Assembly: GCF_013522825.1 (NCBI RefSeq)
Contig: NZ_JAAMQZ010000002.1
Coordinates: 186,001 to 250,000, forward strand
Reading direction: 5' to 3'
Length of the DNA: 64,000 nucleotides
DNA from: Stutzerimonas stutzeri
Lineage (GTDB): Bacteria > Pseudomonadota > Gammaproteobacteria > Pseudomonadales > Pseudomonadaceae
Shown here piece by piece: positions 28,916 through 39,377 of the stretch (its first letter is position 1; each line of letters begins with the position of its first letter). The translations under genes and the position numbers were made by a program. The notes below the pieces were generated by a model that was not told where the DNA came from, searched no databases, and worked only from the letters and a program-made list of their open reading frames with translations.

Positions 28916-30163
28916 TTACTCGTAGCGCAACGCTTCAGCAGGCTGCGTCTGCGCAGCACGCCAGGCGGGATAGAGCGTGGCGAGAAAGCTCAGCGCAAGG
29001 GCGGCGAGCGTCACCAGAAGAACGTCTTCCAGGCGCAGCTCGGACGGCAGGGTACTGATGAAGTACACATCGGAGCTGAAGATATGCTGCCCCGATACCT
29101 TTTCCAGCCACCCCACCAGCGCGCTGACATTCAATGCGCCCAGCACGCCCAGCACGGTGCCGATCAGCGTGCCGGTCATGCCGATGATGCTGCCCTGCAC
29201 CATGAAGATCGTCATGATCTGCCGCGGCGTGGCGCCCAGCGTGCGCAGGATGGCGATATCGGCGCGCTTGTCGGCCACTACCATGATCAGGGTGGCGATG
29301 ATGTTGAAAGCCGCCACCGCCACGATCAGCAACAGCAGCAGGCCGATCATGGTCTTCTCCATCTTCATCGCACTGAACAGGCTGCCCTGGGTCAGCGACC
29401 AGTCCTCGGCCCGGTAGCCCTCGCCCAGTTGCGCCGCAAGCTCGGCGGCGACTTCCGGCGCCCGGTAAAGGTCGGCCAGACGAACCCGCACGCCCTCCAC
29501 CTGTTCCGGCTGCCAGCGCAGAATGCTGGCCGCATCGGCGCGATGGATGATCGTCAGGCTGCCATCGAGCTCCGCGCCCACCTTGAACACCCCGACCACG
29601 TTCAGGCGCTGCATGCGCGGCGTGACACCGCCCGGTGTGTCGCTGATCTCGGGCACGATCAGGGTCAGCTTGTCACCCAGCGTCAGACCGAACCGGCGTG
29701 CCGTCATCAGGCCGATGATCACCCCGGCTTCACCCGGCCTGAGGTCTTCGAGACGACCAGCGACCATCTTCGAGGCGAGGGTCGAAACCCCGGCTTCGGC
29801 CTGGGGATCGATGCCGTTGATTGCCACCGGCTGCATGCTGCCCCTGAAGGACAGCATGCCTTCGAGCTGGGTGATGGGCGCGGCGCCGAGCACCGCCGGA
29901 TGCGCCACGAGGCCATCGGCGACCGCAGCCCAGTCATCGAGCGGCTGCCCGTCGCCCTTGATCACGGCGTGGGGAACCATGCCCAGAATCCGCTCGCTCA
30001 TTTCGCGCTGGAAACCGTTCATGACCGACAGCACCATGATCATCGCCAGCACGCCCAGCGACAGGCCGATCATCGAGGTCAGCGATATGAACGAGATGAA
30101 ATGGTTGCGGCGCTTGGCCCGCGTGTAGCGGCTGCCGATGAAGAGGCTCAGGGGTCTGAACAT
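28916..30163 (-). CDS. lolE: Lipoprotein-releasing ABC transporter permease (LolE position)
   Basis: A 415-residue permease of the MacB/FtsX fold: an N-terminal TM helix ([27 protein letters not shown]), a large periplasmic domain, then three C-terminal TM helices and the shared ending [19 protein letters not shown]. It extracts outer-membrane lipoproteins and hands them to LolA. It is third in lolC-lolD-lolE, starting one base inside lolD. It is clearly homologous to lolC and of the same length; which of the two has the LolA-binding Hook was not determined, so the C/E assignment rests on gene order. Confidence 0.92.
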   Translation of the reverse strand: MFRPLSLFIGSRYTRAKRRNHFISFISLTSMIGLSLGVLAMIMVLSVMNGFQREMSERILGMVPHAVIKGDGQPLDDWAAVADGLVAHPAVLGAAPITQLEGMLSFRGSMQPVAINGIDPQAEAGVSTLASKMVAGRLEDLRPGEAGVIIGLMTARRFGLTLGDKLTLIVPEISDTPGGVTPRMQRLNVVGVFKVGAELDGSLTIIHRADAASILRWQPEQVEGVRVRLADLYRAPEVAAELAAQLGEGYRAEDWSLTQGSLFSAMKMEKTMIGLLLLLIVAVAAFNIIATLIMVVADKRADIAILRTLGATPRQIMTIFMVQGSIIGMTGTLIGTVLGVLGALNVSALVGWLEKVSGQHIFSSDVYFISTLPSELRLEDVLLVTLAALALSFLATLYPAWRAAQTQPAEALRYE

Positions 30164-30873
30164 CAGCCAGCCACCAGCCGGCCATCTTCCAGGCGCAGGA
30201 TGTGGTCCATCTGTCCGGCCAGTTGCGGGTCGTGGGTCACCACGAGAAAGGCCGTGCGCAACGAGGTGCTCAGCTCCAGCATCAGGTCCTGAATGCCCTG
30301 CGCGGTGTGATGGTCGAGGTTGCCCGTGGGCTCGTCGAGCAGCACCAGCGCTGGACGATTGGCCAGCGCGCGCGCGATCGCCACACGCTGACGCTCACCG
30401 CCGGACAGCTCGGCAGGCTTGTGCGCCAGGCGGTGGCCCAGGCCGACCCGCTGCAGCAGCTCGGTGGCGCGCGTGCGGGCTTCGGTAATCGGCGTCTTGC
30501 CGATCAATAGCGGCATGCAGACGTTTTCCAGCGCGGTGAATTCGGCCAGCAGATGGTGGAACTGGTAGACGAAACCGAGTGCGCGGTTGCGTAGCAGGCC
30601 ACGGTCTTTCTCGCTCAGCGCGGATAGCTCCTCACCCGCCAGCCAGACACTGCCCTCGCTGGGCGTATCGAGCCCGCCCAGCAGATTGAGCAGCGTACTC
30701 TTGCCCGAACCGGAGCTGCCGACGATGGCCACGCGCTGGCCGGGGTACAGCTCCAGTTGCAGGCCGGACAGCACGCTCACCGACTCCGGTCCCTGCTCGT
30801 AGCGCTTGCCCAGATCACGGCAACTCAGCACCGCGTCCAGCGACGATCTCTCATTCATAACCTGCTCACTCAT
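30163..30873 (-). CDS. lolD: Lipoprotein-releasing ABC transporter ATPase LolD
   Basis: A 236-residue ATPase. Walker [12 protein letters not shown], signature [15 protein letters not shown], Walker [13 protein letters not shown], switch His in VVTHD. It drives LolCE in the inner membrane. The ATG at 30873 lies 8 bp inside the end of lolC and its stop overlaps the lolE start by one base. Confidence 0.96.
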   Translation of the reverse strand: MSEQVMNERSSLDAVLSCRDLGKRYEQGPESVSVLSGLQLELYPGQRVAIVGSSGSGKSTLLNLLGGLDTPSEGSVWLAGEELSALSEKDRGLLRNRALGFVYQFHHLLAEFTALENVCMPLLIGKTPITEARTRATELLQRVGLGHRLAHKPAELSGGERQRVAIARALANRPALVLLDEPTGNLDHHTAQGIQDLMLELSTSLRTAFLVVTHDPQLAGQMDHILRLEDGRLVAG

Positions 30874-32113
30874 AACGTAGCGCCTCGGCCGGCTGGGTAC
30901 GGGCCGCGCGCCATGCCGGGTAAAGGGTGGCGAGAAAACTCAGGACGAGCGCCGCGACACAGACCTGAATCACATCGGCGGCCATCAGCCGCGACGGCAG
31001 GTAATCGATGAAATACACATCGGCGCTGAGAAACTTGTGCCCGAGCAGCCGCTCCAGCGCAGCAATCCAGCCGCTCACATTGAGCGCGGCGAAAATTCCG
31101 AGCAAGGCGCCCACCAGGGTGCCGACGACGCCGATGACCGTGCCCTGGACCATGAAGATCGCCATGATCTGCCGTGGGGTTGCGCCAAGGGTACGCAGGA
31201 TCGCGATATCCCCGCGCTTGTCGGTCACCACCATGACCAGCGTCGAGATGATATTGAAAGCCGCCACCGCGACGATCAGCAGCAACAACAGGCCGATCAT
31301 GGCCTTTTCCATGCGGATCGCCTGGTAGAGATTACCGTGGGTGCGGGTCCAGTCGCGCGAATAGAAGTCAGCGCCCAGCTGCCTGGCCAGCGAGGCGGCA
31401 ATGGCGGGCGCCTGGAACAGATCGTCGAAGCGCAGTCGCAGGCCCTGTACCTGCTCGGGCTTCCAGCGATGCAGGCGGGCCATGTCGGTGATATTGGCCA
31501 TGGCCACGTAACCGTCGATCTCGCCGGCGCCGACATGGAAGATGCCCTGCACCGTAAAGCGCTTCATGCGTGGAAACACACCCGCTGGCGTCACCGTTAC
31601 CTCGGGCGCGACAAAGGTGATCTTGTCACCGACACCGACGCCGAGCTTGCTCGCGGCCCGGTCGCCGATGACGATGCCGAACTCGCCAGGCGCAAGGCTC
31701 GCCAGCGATCCCTCACGGAAAAATTGGTCGATAATCGACACCTGCGGCTCAAGCCCGGGTTCCACGGCGTTGATCAGAATCTTGCTGACCTGTCCGCGAT
31801 GGGTCAGCAACCCCTGCATCTGAATGAAAGGCGCCACCGCCACGACCTGCGGATGCTCACTCAGTCGCTGCCCCAGGGTTTGCCAGTCGTCGATGGGCAC
31901 CGGGCTTTCGACCGTCGCGTGCGGCACCATACCCAGCACGCGGGTGCGCATTTCGTGATCGAAACCGTTCATCACCGACAGCACGACGATCATCACCAGC
32001 ACACCCAGTGCGAGCCCGATCATGGACGTGAAGGAAATGAAGGAGACGAAGAGGCCACGACGCCTGGCGCCGGTGTAGCGCGCTCCGATATAAACGGGCA
32101 GCGGTCTGAACAT
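30866..32113 (-). CDS. lolC: Lipoprotein-releasing ABC transporter permease (LolC position)
   Basis: A 415-residue partner of LolE with the same topology: TM helix in [27 protein letters not shown], a periplasmic domain, three TM helices beginning [21 protein letters not shown], and the ending [20 protein letters not shown] 32113 ([15 protein letters not shown]) is chosen because lolE starts [15 protein letters not shown]. The frame to 32188 adds 25 residues with no parallel. It leads the lol operon and diverges from the PilZ gene. Confidence 0.93.
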   Translation of the reverse strand: MFRPLPVYIGARYTGARRRGLFVSFISFTSMIGLALGVLVMIVVLSVMNGFDHEMRTRVLGMVPHATVESPVPIDDWQTLGQRLSEHPQVVAVAPFIQMQGLLTHRGQVSKILINAVEPGLEPQVSIIDQFFREGSLASLAPGEFGIVIGDRAASKLGVGVGDKITFVAPEVTVTPAGVFPRMKRFTVQGIFHVGAGEIDGYVAMANITDMARLHRWKPEQVQGLRLRFDDLFQAPAIAASLARQLGADFYSRDWTRTHGNLYQAIRMEKAMIGLLLLLIVAVAAFNIISTLVMVVTDKRGDIAILRTLGATPRQIMAIFMVQGTVIGVVGTLVGALLGIFAALNVSGWIAALERLLGHKFLSADVYFIDYLPSRLMAADVIQVCVAALVLSFLATLYPAWRAARTQPAEALRYE

Positions 32114-32214
32114 AAATCGATGGGTTCGCTTTCGCTGGCGGGAAAATAACAAGCTGAATGACGTTCTCAGGCGGCCTGATACACTCAAGCCATTACTGCA
32201 GCCCAGGGACCGAC

Positions 32215-32787
32215 ATGTCTACAGAAGACACTGAAGATCGCCGCGAATACTATCGTATCGAGGATATGATCGCACTGGAAATCCTCCCGCCCGAAGGCCC
32301 GGCGACAATCACCGGCGACGGTGCGACCCGTCTGTTCGACCTGCTTGGCGAACTGCATCAGATGGACTTCGAAGCGCAGTACCTGCTGCGCCAGATCAGC
32401 GAGCAGAACCGCACGCTGGCCAACTACCTGAAGGTGCAGAACCGGCGTATCGAGCTGCTGGGGCAGGCGCTGGCCCAAGGCCTGCTGAAGGACATCGGTC
32501 CCGCGCGCGAAGTCGGCCTGTCCGAAGGCGGGATCAACTTCATCCACGACCAGCCGCTTGCGCAAGACTCCCTCTGGACCCTCAAGATGGTACTGATGCC
32601 CCAGGGGCTCGGCATGCTGCTGACGGCGCGCGTGGTGAGTTGCCAGGTACGCGATGACGGGCAGTTTGCAATCAGCACCTCCTTCGAAGCGTTGACTGAT
32701 GCACAACGGCAACTGCTTGCCCGGCATATCCTGCAGAAACAGGCGACAGAACGGCGCCTGGCTCGTGAAAGCCTGCAAGGAACCTGA
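32215..32787 (+). CDS. PilZ-domain protein with helical insertion
   Basis: A 190-residue cytoplasmic protein. An N-terminal RxxxR (R10 E Y Y R14) and a later GLSEGG (101-106) are the two c-di-GMP signatures of PilZ, but they are separated by about 87 residues instead of about 25. The spacer (about 36-92) reads as a long helix with heptad-like hydrophobics (LFDLLGEL...AQYLLRQI...RTLANYLKVQ...IELLGQAL). This resembles the tetrameric, helix-inserted PilZ type known from Xanthomonas. The first D/N of the second motif is Gly. ATG 32215 has AGGGA upstream. It heads a tight three-gene operon with an exported small protein and a glycerophosphodiesterase. Confidence 0.78.
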   Translation: MSTEDTEDRREYYRIEDMIALEILPPEGPATITGDGATRLFDLLGELHQMDFEAQYLLRQISEQNRTLANYLKVQNRRIELLGQALAQGLLKDIGPAREVGLSEGGINFIHDQPLAQDSLWTLKMVLMPQGLGMLLTARVVSCQVRDDGQFAISTSFEALTDAQRQLLARHILQKQATERRLARESLQGT

Positions 32788-32788
32788 C

Positions 32789-33094
32789 ATGCGCCCTTTG
32801 CTTCTCCCCTTCCTCGTGTTCGCCCTCAGCCTCCCCGCTCACGCGGACATCATCCGCATCCCGGTCGGCCAGCAAGGCACGAGCTATATCGCCCTGCCCA
32901 CCCGCGGGGAGTCGAAGATACAAGTGCTCGACCGCTTCGGCCTTGCCGACGAAGAACACCCCGCCGTCGGCCAGCCGCCGATTACCCGCTGGGATTACCG
33001 GACGTTTTCCGTGTATTTCGAAGGCAATCGCGTGATCAACAGCGTTCTGCACCATCAGCGCGCCAGCCCATTGGAAAGAGAAGCACAACCGTGA
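32789..33094 (+). CDS. Small exported protein of unknown function
   Basis: 101 residues with a clear signal peptide (MRPLLLPFLVFALSLPAHA, cleavage probable after AHA). The mature part begins DIIRIPVGQQG and contains RFGLADEEHPAVGQPPITRWDYRTFSVYFEGNRVI. It resembles small periplasmic Pseudomonas proteins annotated as hypothetical, and I do not recognise a domain with confidence. The ATG lies one base after the PilZ stop and the stop overlaps the next gene's GTG start (GTGA), so the three are translated together. Confidence 0.75.
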   Translation: MRPLLLPFLVFALSLPAHADIIRIPVGQQGTSYIALPTRGESKIQVLDRFGLADEEHPAVGQPPITRWDYRTFSVYFEGNRVINSVLHHQRASPLEREAQP

Positions 33095-33813
33095 CCCTGA
33101 TATACGGCCATCGCGGCGCAAAGGGCGAAGCCCCGGAAAATACCCTGGTCAGCTTCCAGCAATGCCTCGCACACGGCGTGCGCCGCTGCGAGCTGGACCT
33201 GCATCTGTCCAAAGACGGCGAGCTGATGGTCATCCACGACCCGACCCTCAAGCGCACTACCGGACGGCGTGGCAAGGTGGTGGAGCACGATGCCGCCGAT
33301 CTGGTGCATTACGATGCCCGCTACGGCGGACCAGACTGGAAACACCCCTGCCCCATTCCACGGCTGTCGGAGCTGTTCGAGAAATGCGATTTCGAGCACT
33401 GGCAACTGGAAGTCAAAAGCGCTTCGCGGGTGCGCGCGGCACGCACGGTGCTAGCGATCAAGGCATTGGCCGAGCATCACGGCCTGCTGGACCGCATCAC
33501 CATCACCTCCGGCTCACGGGAAGTGCTGCGGGCGCTGAAACGCCTGACACCGGAAATCGCCTGCGGCCTGGTCGCCGAATACGCCTGGCTCGACCCGTTG
33601 AAAGTGGCCAGGCAATACGACTGCCAGTTGCTGGCATTGAAATGGACGCTGTGCACCCCCGAGCGCATCGCCAAGGCCCGGGCGCTGGGGCTGCATGTCT
33701 CCGTCTGGACGGTGAACGACCCCGCCCTGATGCGCCGCCTCGCCGATTTCGGGGTCGACAGCATCATCACCGACTTCCCCGGATTGGCCGTGGAAACGCT
33801 TAGCCAGCGGTAA
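33091..33813 (+). CDS. Glycerophosphodiester phosphodiesterase, cytoplasmic
   Basis: A 240-residue GDPD-family TIM barrel hydrolysing deacylated phospholipids to glycerol-3-phosphate and an alcohol. It has YGHRGAKGEAPENT (catalytic His-Arg), CELDLHLSKDGELMVIHDPTLKRTT with metal Glu/Asp and the second His, QLEVKS, and SVWTVNDP. No signal peptide, so it is UgpQ-like rather than periplasmic GlpQ. The start is GTG 33091 (VTLIYGHRG). It is the last gene of the PilZ operon. Confidence 0.92.
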   Translation: MTLIYGHRGAKGEAPENTLVSFQQCLAHGVRRCELDLHLSKDGELMVIHDPTLKRTTGRRGKVVEHDAADLVHYDARYGGPDWKHPCPIPRLSELFEKCDFEHWQLEVKSASRVRAARTVLAIKALAEHHGLLDRITITSGSREVLRALKRLTPEIACGLVAEYAWLDPLKVARQYDCQLLALKWTLCTPERIAKARALGLHVSVWTVNDPALMRRLADFGVDSIITDFPGLAVETLSQR

Positions 33814-34012
33814 GGCTGGAGGCTGAGGTTTTTTGCCAGATTCAAGCTTTTTCTTCTGGTCTCACCTTCGCTTGTCGGGTCGATGAAGCGCGACCCGACC
33901 TACAGCTTGTGGCTTGAAGCTTGCCGCTGTTTTTCCTGATCAAAAGCTCTCCCGGTTTGGCCAGCGCCAGTTCCGGGAGTCCTCTCCGACCGTCTCAGGC
34001 CACCGGTCGGAG
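33811..34012. repeat. Intergenic repeat cluster between convergent genes
   Basis: No gene. Reading left to right: TAAGGCTGGAGGCTGAGG, related to the heptamer array at 3121; a hairpin GTCGGGTCG (33874-33882)/CGACCCGAC (33891-33899) with an ATGAAGCG loop, a form that I recall as a common dispersed element of pseudomonads; CTTGTGGCTTGAAGCTTG; and a 9-bp hairpin CTCCGACCG (33984-33992)/CGGTCGGAG (34004-34012) just past the sthA stop. Neither hairpin has a T-tract, though either could stall polymerase. Confidence 0.7.
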
Positions 34013-34016
34013 CCGC

Positions 34017-35411
34017 TCAAAAAAGCCGGTTGAGCCCGTCGAATGCTGCGACGCGATAGGCTTCAGCCATGGTCGGGTAGTTGAAGGTGGTATTGATGAA
34101 ATACTTGATGGTATTGGCTTCGCCCGGCTGATTCATGATCGCCTGGCCAATATGCACGATCTCCGAAGCCTGATAGCCGAAGCAGTGCACGCCCAGCACC
34201 TGCAGCGTTTCGCGGTGGAAGAGGATCTTCAGCATGCCGGCCTTTTCCGAGGAGATCTGTGCACGCGCCATGCCCTTGAAGAACGCTTTGCCCACTTCAT
34301 AGGGCACTTTCGCCTGGGTCAGTTCGCGCTCGGTCTTGCCGATGGAGCTGATCTCCGGAATCGTGTAGATGCCAGTGGGCACGTCATCGACGAAACGCCA
34401 GCTGTCGTTGTCGACGATGCTGCCGGCAGCGGAGCGCCCCTGGTCATAGGCGGCACTGGCCAGTGAAGGCCAGCCGATCACGTCACCGGCGGCGTAGATG
34501 TTGCCGACGTCAGTTCGGTAATACTCATCGACGTGGATCTGGCCACGGCTGTTGACCTTCAGGCCGATGTTCTCCAGCCCCAGCCTGTCGGTGTTGCCCG
34601 TGCGCCCGTTGCACCAGAGGAAGGCATCGGCCTTGATCTTCTTGCCCGACTTCAGGTGCAGGATCACACCGTTGTCCAACCCCTCCACACGCTCGTATTC
34701 CTCGTTGTGGCGCACCAGCACGTTGTTGTTGCGCAGGTGATAGCTGAGGGCGTCGGAAATCTCGTCATCGAGGAAGCTGAGCAGCTGGTCGCGGTTGTCG
34801 ATCAGGTCGACCAGCACGCCCAGGCCACTGAAAATGGATGCGTATTCGCAGCCGATCACGCCCGCTCCGTAGATGATCAGGCGGCGTGGCGTATGGCTCA
34901 GAGTGAGGATGGTATCGCTGTCATAGATTCTGGAGTGCGAGAAATCGATATCGACCGGACGATAGGGGCGCGAGCCCGTGGCGATGATGAACTGAGGTGC
35001 GACCAGCCGCTCGACCATACCATTGGCGCTGACCACTTCGACAGATTGTTCATCGGAAAAGCTGGCAACACCAAAAAAGATATCGATGCGATTGCGTGCG
35101 TAATAGCCGGTACGTGAAGTGACCTGCTTTTCGATGACATCTTCGGCACTTTTCAGCACATCGGGGAAGGAGAACCAGCGCGGTTCGCCAATCTGGCGGA
35201 ACAACGGGTTGTTGTTGTACTGCATGATCTGCCGTACCGAGTGGCGCAATGCCTTGGACGGAATGGTTCCCAGGTGGGTCGAGTTGCCGCCTACTTTAGG
35301 GCGGCTATCCACCACAGCCACCTTGCGCCCAGCCTTGACCGCGTTCATTGCGGCGCCTTCACCGGCGGGGCCTGAGCCCAGAATCACCACATCGTAATTG
35401 TAGACAGCCAT
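34017..35411 (-). CDS. sthA: Soluble pyridine nucleotide transhydrogenase
   Basis: A 464-residue FAD flavoprotein exchanging reducing equivalents between NADPH and NAD+. It is a disulfide-reductase fold ([44 protein letters not shown]) lacking the redox cysteine pair. The corresponding segment reads [18 protein letters not shown], with Thr/Ser-type residues, which is what separates STH from lipoamide dehydrogenase. ATG 35411 follows GGGGGG. It stands 169 bp downstream of nqrM in the same direction, so it may share the redox operon or have its own promoter. Confidence 0.95.
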   Translation of the reverse strand: MAVYNYDVVILGSGPAGEGAAMNAVKAGRKVAVVDSRPKVGGNSTHLGTIPSKALRHSVRQIMQYNNNPLFRQIGEPRWFSFPDVLKSAEDVIEKQVTSRTGYYARNRIDIFFGVASFSDEQSVEVVSANGMVERLVAPQFIIATGSRPYRPVDIDFSHSRIYDSDTILTLSHTPRRLIIYGAGVIGCEYASIFSGLGVLVDLIDNRDQLLSFLDDEISDALSYHLRNNNVLVRHNEEYERVEGLDNGVILHLKSGKKIKADAFLWCNGRTGNTDRLGLENIGLKVNSRGQIHVDEYYRTDVGNIYAAGDVIGWPSLASAAYDQGRSAAGSIVDNDSWRFVDDVPTGIYTIPEISSIGKTERELTQAKVPYEVGKAFFKGMARAQISSEKAGMLKILFHRETLQVLGVHCFGYQASEIVHIGQAIMNQPGEANTIKYFINTTFNYPTMAEAYRVAAFDGLNRLF

Positions 35412-35580
35412 ATTCCCCCCTGGACACGCAGCAGGCAGCCCTGCTGCTTTAACGAGATTCGCTTGATGGAATGACGGGGCCATTGGCTAGCGCCTCATCG
35501 TCTGCTTCCTGGCGCCAACGACAAGTCAATGCCGTCCGGACTTCTGCCTACAGCCGGCAGGCCCCAATCACCAGCCAGCG

Positions 35581-35805
35581 TCAGCCTTTGCTCGCATCGT
35601 ATGCGAGATCGGTCCGGTCATCCTTTCCGGCATTGACCTCTTCACATTTCTCACGACTGCCGCCACAGATCGAGCACTCCTTTTCGATGCCCAGATTGGC
35701 GATACCGCCACAGGAACCGGCGATGGGCTTGCGACCCATGATGACTCCGATGGACATGCCGAAAACGACCAGCAACATGACAAGAAAAACAGTCAACCAG
35801 ATCAT
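35581..35805 (-). CDS. nqrM: Na+-NQR maturation protein NqrM
   Basis: A 74-residue protein of the NqrM (DUF539) family, needed to deliver iron to the cysteine-ligated Fe centre between NqrD and NqrE. One TM helix (residues about 2-24, WLTVFLVMLLVVFGMSIGVIMG) is followed by conserved Cys: CGG, then CSICGGSREKCEE. Starts with ATG overlapping the apbE stop (ATGA). Usual position after apbE. Confidence 0.95.
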   Translation of the reverse strand: MIWLTVFLVMLLVVFGMSIGVIMGRKPIAGSCGGIANLGIEKECSICGGSREKCEEVNAGKDDRTDLAYDASKG

Positions 35806-36854
35806 TGCTCTACTCCCGCACCGAACAGTTCATCGAAGGCTGCGGTGCTTGTAGTGACGAATTCCTGCTCTTCATGAACCACGAAGAGCGCTGCGATCCT
35901 GTGCTCGGCGGCAAACGCCAGGCCGCGCTCCGGCCCCAGCACCATCAGAACGGTAGACAACCCATCTGCGCGCAGTGTCGATGGATCGACGACCGTCACT
36001 GCAGCCAGAGGATGCTCGATGGGCGCGCCGGTTTGCGGGTCCAGCGTATGCGAGTAGCGTTTGCCGTCGCGCTCAAAATAATTGCGGTAGTCACCCGAGG
36101 TGGACACACCGTAGCCATCCAGCTCAAGCACCCGCTGCGCGATGCGCTCATGGTCCTGTGGCGCTTCGATGGCAATGCGCCAGGGCACATCACCTGGCTT
36201 GCGCCCCTGGGCCTTGAGTTCACCAGTGATTTCCACCAGATAGCTTTCGACGCCCAAAGCTTCAAGCCGCTGCGCTACCAGATCCACCGCATAGCCCGCT
36301 GCAATGCTGTTGAAATCGACCTGGACGGCTGCATCCTTGCACAGCCGCTCATCCTCGACCCGCAAATGCTGATGACCAACATCCTGCCGAACCCTGGCGA
36401 TGTCCTCGGCTGAGGGAACCTGTTCCTGGCGTCCCTGCGGACCGAAGCCCCAGAGATCGAGCAGCGGCTCGATGGTCAGGTCCAGCGCACCCTCGCTTTC
36501 CAGCGACAGTTGCTGCCCGGCCAGGACAAGCTCACGCGCGGCCAGCGGCATCTCCATGCACTGACCGGCGGGCAAGGCATTGAAGGTTGCGATATCCGAA
36601 TCGGCACGATAGGTCGACAGCTGCTGGTCGAGCTGGGCAAGAATCGTTTCCGTTTCGCCTTGCAGCTGTTCTTTTGCAGCCGCACCGCTGCTCGCCACGT
36701 ACTTCACCGAATAGGTGCTGCCCATGGTCGGACCGGCAAACTCCTCCACCCGCTCCTGAAACAGACAGCCCGTCAGGGCTGCCGCAAAAGCGACAGTCGT
36801 GACGGACCTGAGCAGAGCGACAGCGATGAGGGGCCGACGTAACGCTTGGGTCAT
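35802..36854 (-). CDS. apbE: FAD:protein FMN transferase
   Basis: A 350-residue lipoprotein that covalently attaches FMN to NqrB and NqrC (flavin transferase ApbE). A long signal region ends with the lipobox LTGC near residue 30. The mature protein shows GPTMGSTYSVKY, DFNSIAAGYAVDLVAQ, ITGELKAQGRKPGDVPWRIAIE, YRNYFERDGKRYSHTLDPQTG and the late Mg-binding ADGLSTVLMVLG. It lies 1 bp after the nqrF stop and overlaps nqrM by four bases. Confidence 0.95.
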   Translation of the reverse strand: MTQALRRPLIAVALLRSVTTVAFAAALTGCLFQERVEEFAGPTMGSTYSVKYVASSGAAAKEQLQGETETILAQLDQQLSTYRADSDIATFNALPAGQCMEMPLAARELVLAGQQLSLESEGALDLTIEPLLDLWGFGPQGRQEQVPSAEDIARVRQDVGHQHLRVEDERLCKDAAVQVDFNSIAAGYAVDLVAQRLEALGVESYLVEITGELKAQGRKPGDVPWRIAIEAPQDHERIAQRVLELDGYGVSTSGDYRNYFERDGKRYSHTLDPQTGAPIEHPLAAVTVVDPSTLRADGLSTVLMVLGPERGLAFAAEHRIAALFVVHEEQEFVTTSTAAFDELFGAGVEQ

Positions 36855-36855
36855 G

Positions 36856-38079
36856 CTAGCCGCCGAAGTCGTCGAGCAGGATGTTCTCCGGCTCGACGCC
36901 CAGATCGGTGAGCAGCTTGATCACCGAGGCGTTCATCATCGGCGGGCCGCACATGTAGAACTCGCAATCTTCCGGCGCCGGATGATCTTTCAGGTAGTTC
37001 TCGTACAGCACGTTATGAATGAACCCGGTCGGGCCGTCCCAGTTGTCTTCAGGCTGTGGATCAGACAGCGCCAGATGCCACTGGAAATTGGGGTTCTCCG
37101 CCTGCAGTTGATCGTATTCCTCGACATAGAAGGCTTCGCGCATGGAGCGCGCACCGTACCAGAAGCTCATCTTGCGCTTGGACTTCAGACGCTTGAGCTG
37201 GTCGAAGATGTGCGAACGCATTGGTGCCATACCGGCACCACCACCGATGAAGACCATCTCGGCATCGGTGTCCTTGGCGAAGAACTCGCCGAAGGGACCG
37301 TAGACCGTGACCTTGTCGCCCGGCTTCAGGCTGAAGACCCAAGACGACATCTGACCCGGCGGCAGGTGGTCCTTGCCTGGCGGCGGCGAGGCGATACGGA
37401 TATTGAACTTCACCAGACCGACTTCTTCAGGATAGTTCGCCATGGAGTAGGCGCGCACCACGGTCTCATCGACCTTGGAGACATACTTCCACTGATTGAA
37501 CTTGTCCCAGTCGCCGCGATATTCCTCTTGTATATCGAAGTCCTTGTAGTGAACTTCATGCGGCGGGCATTCGAGCTGCACATAACCGCCAGCGCGGAAG
37601 TCGACGTTCTCGCCTTCCGGCAGTTTCAGCGTCAGTTCCTTGATGAAGGTGGCCACGTTGGGGTTTGATTCCACCGTGCATTCCCACTTCTTCACGCCGA
37701 AGACTTCTTCCGGCACCTCGATCTTCATGTCCGCCTTGACCGGGGTCTGGCAGGACAGGCGCCAGCCCTCACCTGCTTCGCGACGGGTGAAGTGCGATTC
37801 TTCGGTAGGCAGCATTTCACCGCCCCCGCTCTCGACGATGCACTTGCACTGCGCGCAGGTACCGCCGCCGCCACAGGCGGACGAGAGGAAGATGTTGTTG
37901 GAGGCGAGTGTCTGCAGCAACTTGCCACCGGCAGGCACGGTAATGGTGCGTTCGCCGTTGATCTCGATGCTGATGTCGCCGCTGGAAACCAGCTTGGCGC
38001 GTGCCGCCAGGATGATCACCACCAGCGCAAGCACGATGGCGGTGAACATGCCGATGGCGAGGAAAATTTCGTAACTCAT
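36856..38079 (-). CDS. nqrF: Na+-NQR subunit F, NADH dehydrogenase
   Basis: A 407-residue entry subunit. One N-terminal TM helix (residues about 5-27), a 2Fe-2S ferredoxin domain with [12 protein letters not shown] and a fourth Cys in RLSCQT, an FAD domain (RAYSMANYP), and an NADH domain ([20 protein letters not shown]), ending DDFGG. It accepts hydride from NADH. It is the last structural gene of the operon. Confidence 0.97.
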   Translation of the reverse strand: MSYEIFLAIGMFTAIVLALVVIILAARAKLVSSGDISIEINGERTITVPAGGKLLQTLASNNIFLSSACGGGGTCAQCKCIVESGGGEMLPTEESHFTRREAGEGWRLSCQTPVKADMKIEVPEEVFGVKKWECTVESNPNVATFIKELTLKLPEGENVDFRAGGYVQLECPPHEVHYKDFDIQEEYRGDWDKFNQWKYVSKVDETVVRAYSMANYPEEVGLVKFNIRIASPPPGKDHLPPGQMSSWVFSLKPGDKVTVYGPFGEFFAKDTDAEMVFIGGGAGMAPMRSHIFDQLKRLKSKRKMSFWYGARSMREAFYVEEYDQLQAENPNFQWHLALSDPQPEDNWDGPTGFIHNVLYENYLKDHPAPEDCEFYMCGPPMMNASVIKLLTDLGVEPENILLDDFGG

Positions 38080-38094
38080 CTGTTCATCCCGTCC

Positions 38095-38702
38095 TTAGAG
38101 CTGTACGCCAGAGAATGACATGAAGCCCAGCGACATCAGGCCGATGGTGATGAAGGTGATGCCCAGACCCTGCAGGCCATCCGGTACATCGCTGTACTTC
38201 AGCTTCTCGCGGATACCCGCCAGCAAGGCAATGGCCAGCGCCCAAGACAGACCCGAGCCCACGCCATATACCACGCTCTCGCCGAGGTTGTAGTCGCGTT
38301 CGACCATGAACAGCGTGCCACCCATGATGGCGCAGTTCACGGTAATCAGCGGCAGGAAGACCCCGAGAGCGTTGTAAAGGCTGGGAACATACTTATCGAG
38401 CAGCATTTCAAGAATCTGCACGATTGCCGCGATCACGCCGATGTAGCTCAGCAGACCGAGGAAGCTCAGATCGACGTCCGGCAAACCGGCCCAGGACAAA
38501 GCCCCGGCCTTGAGCAGGTAGACGTAGATCAGGTTGTTGGCCGGTACGGTAATGGCTTGCACCACGATGACCGCGATGCCCAGACCGATGGCCGTCTCAA
38601 CCTTCTTCGAGATGGCGATGAAGGTACACATGCCGAGGAAGAACGCCAGGGCCATGTTCTCGATGAACACGGCGCGGACGAACAGGCTGATGTAATGCTC
38701 CA

Positions 38703-38703
<1 letters not shown>
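38095..38703 (-). CDS. nqrE: Na+-NQR subunit E
   Basis: A 202-residue polytopic membrane subunit (about six TM helices), homologous in inverted topology to NqrD; together they hold the Fe centre with Cys from each. [26 protein letters not shown] and [18 protein letters not shown] carry the conserved Cys. Starts at ATG 38703, sharing a base with the nqrD stop. Confidence 0.97.

Positions 38704-39373
<670 letters not shown>

Positions 39374-39377
<4 letters not shown>

Noticed and set aside
33984..34012. Terminator after sthA
   Set aside because: A good 9-bp hairpin exists, but no T-tract follows on either strand, so it is listed only within the repeat cluster.
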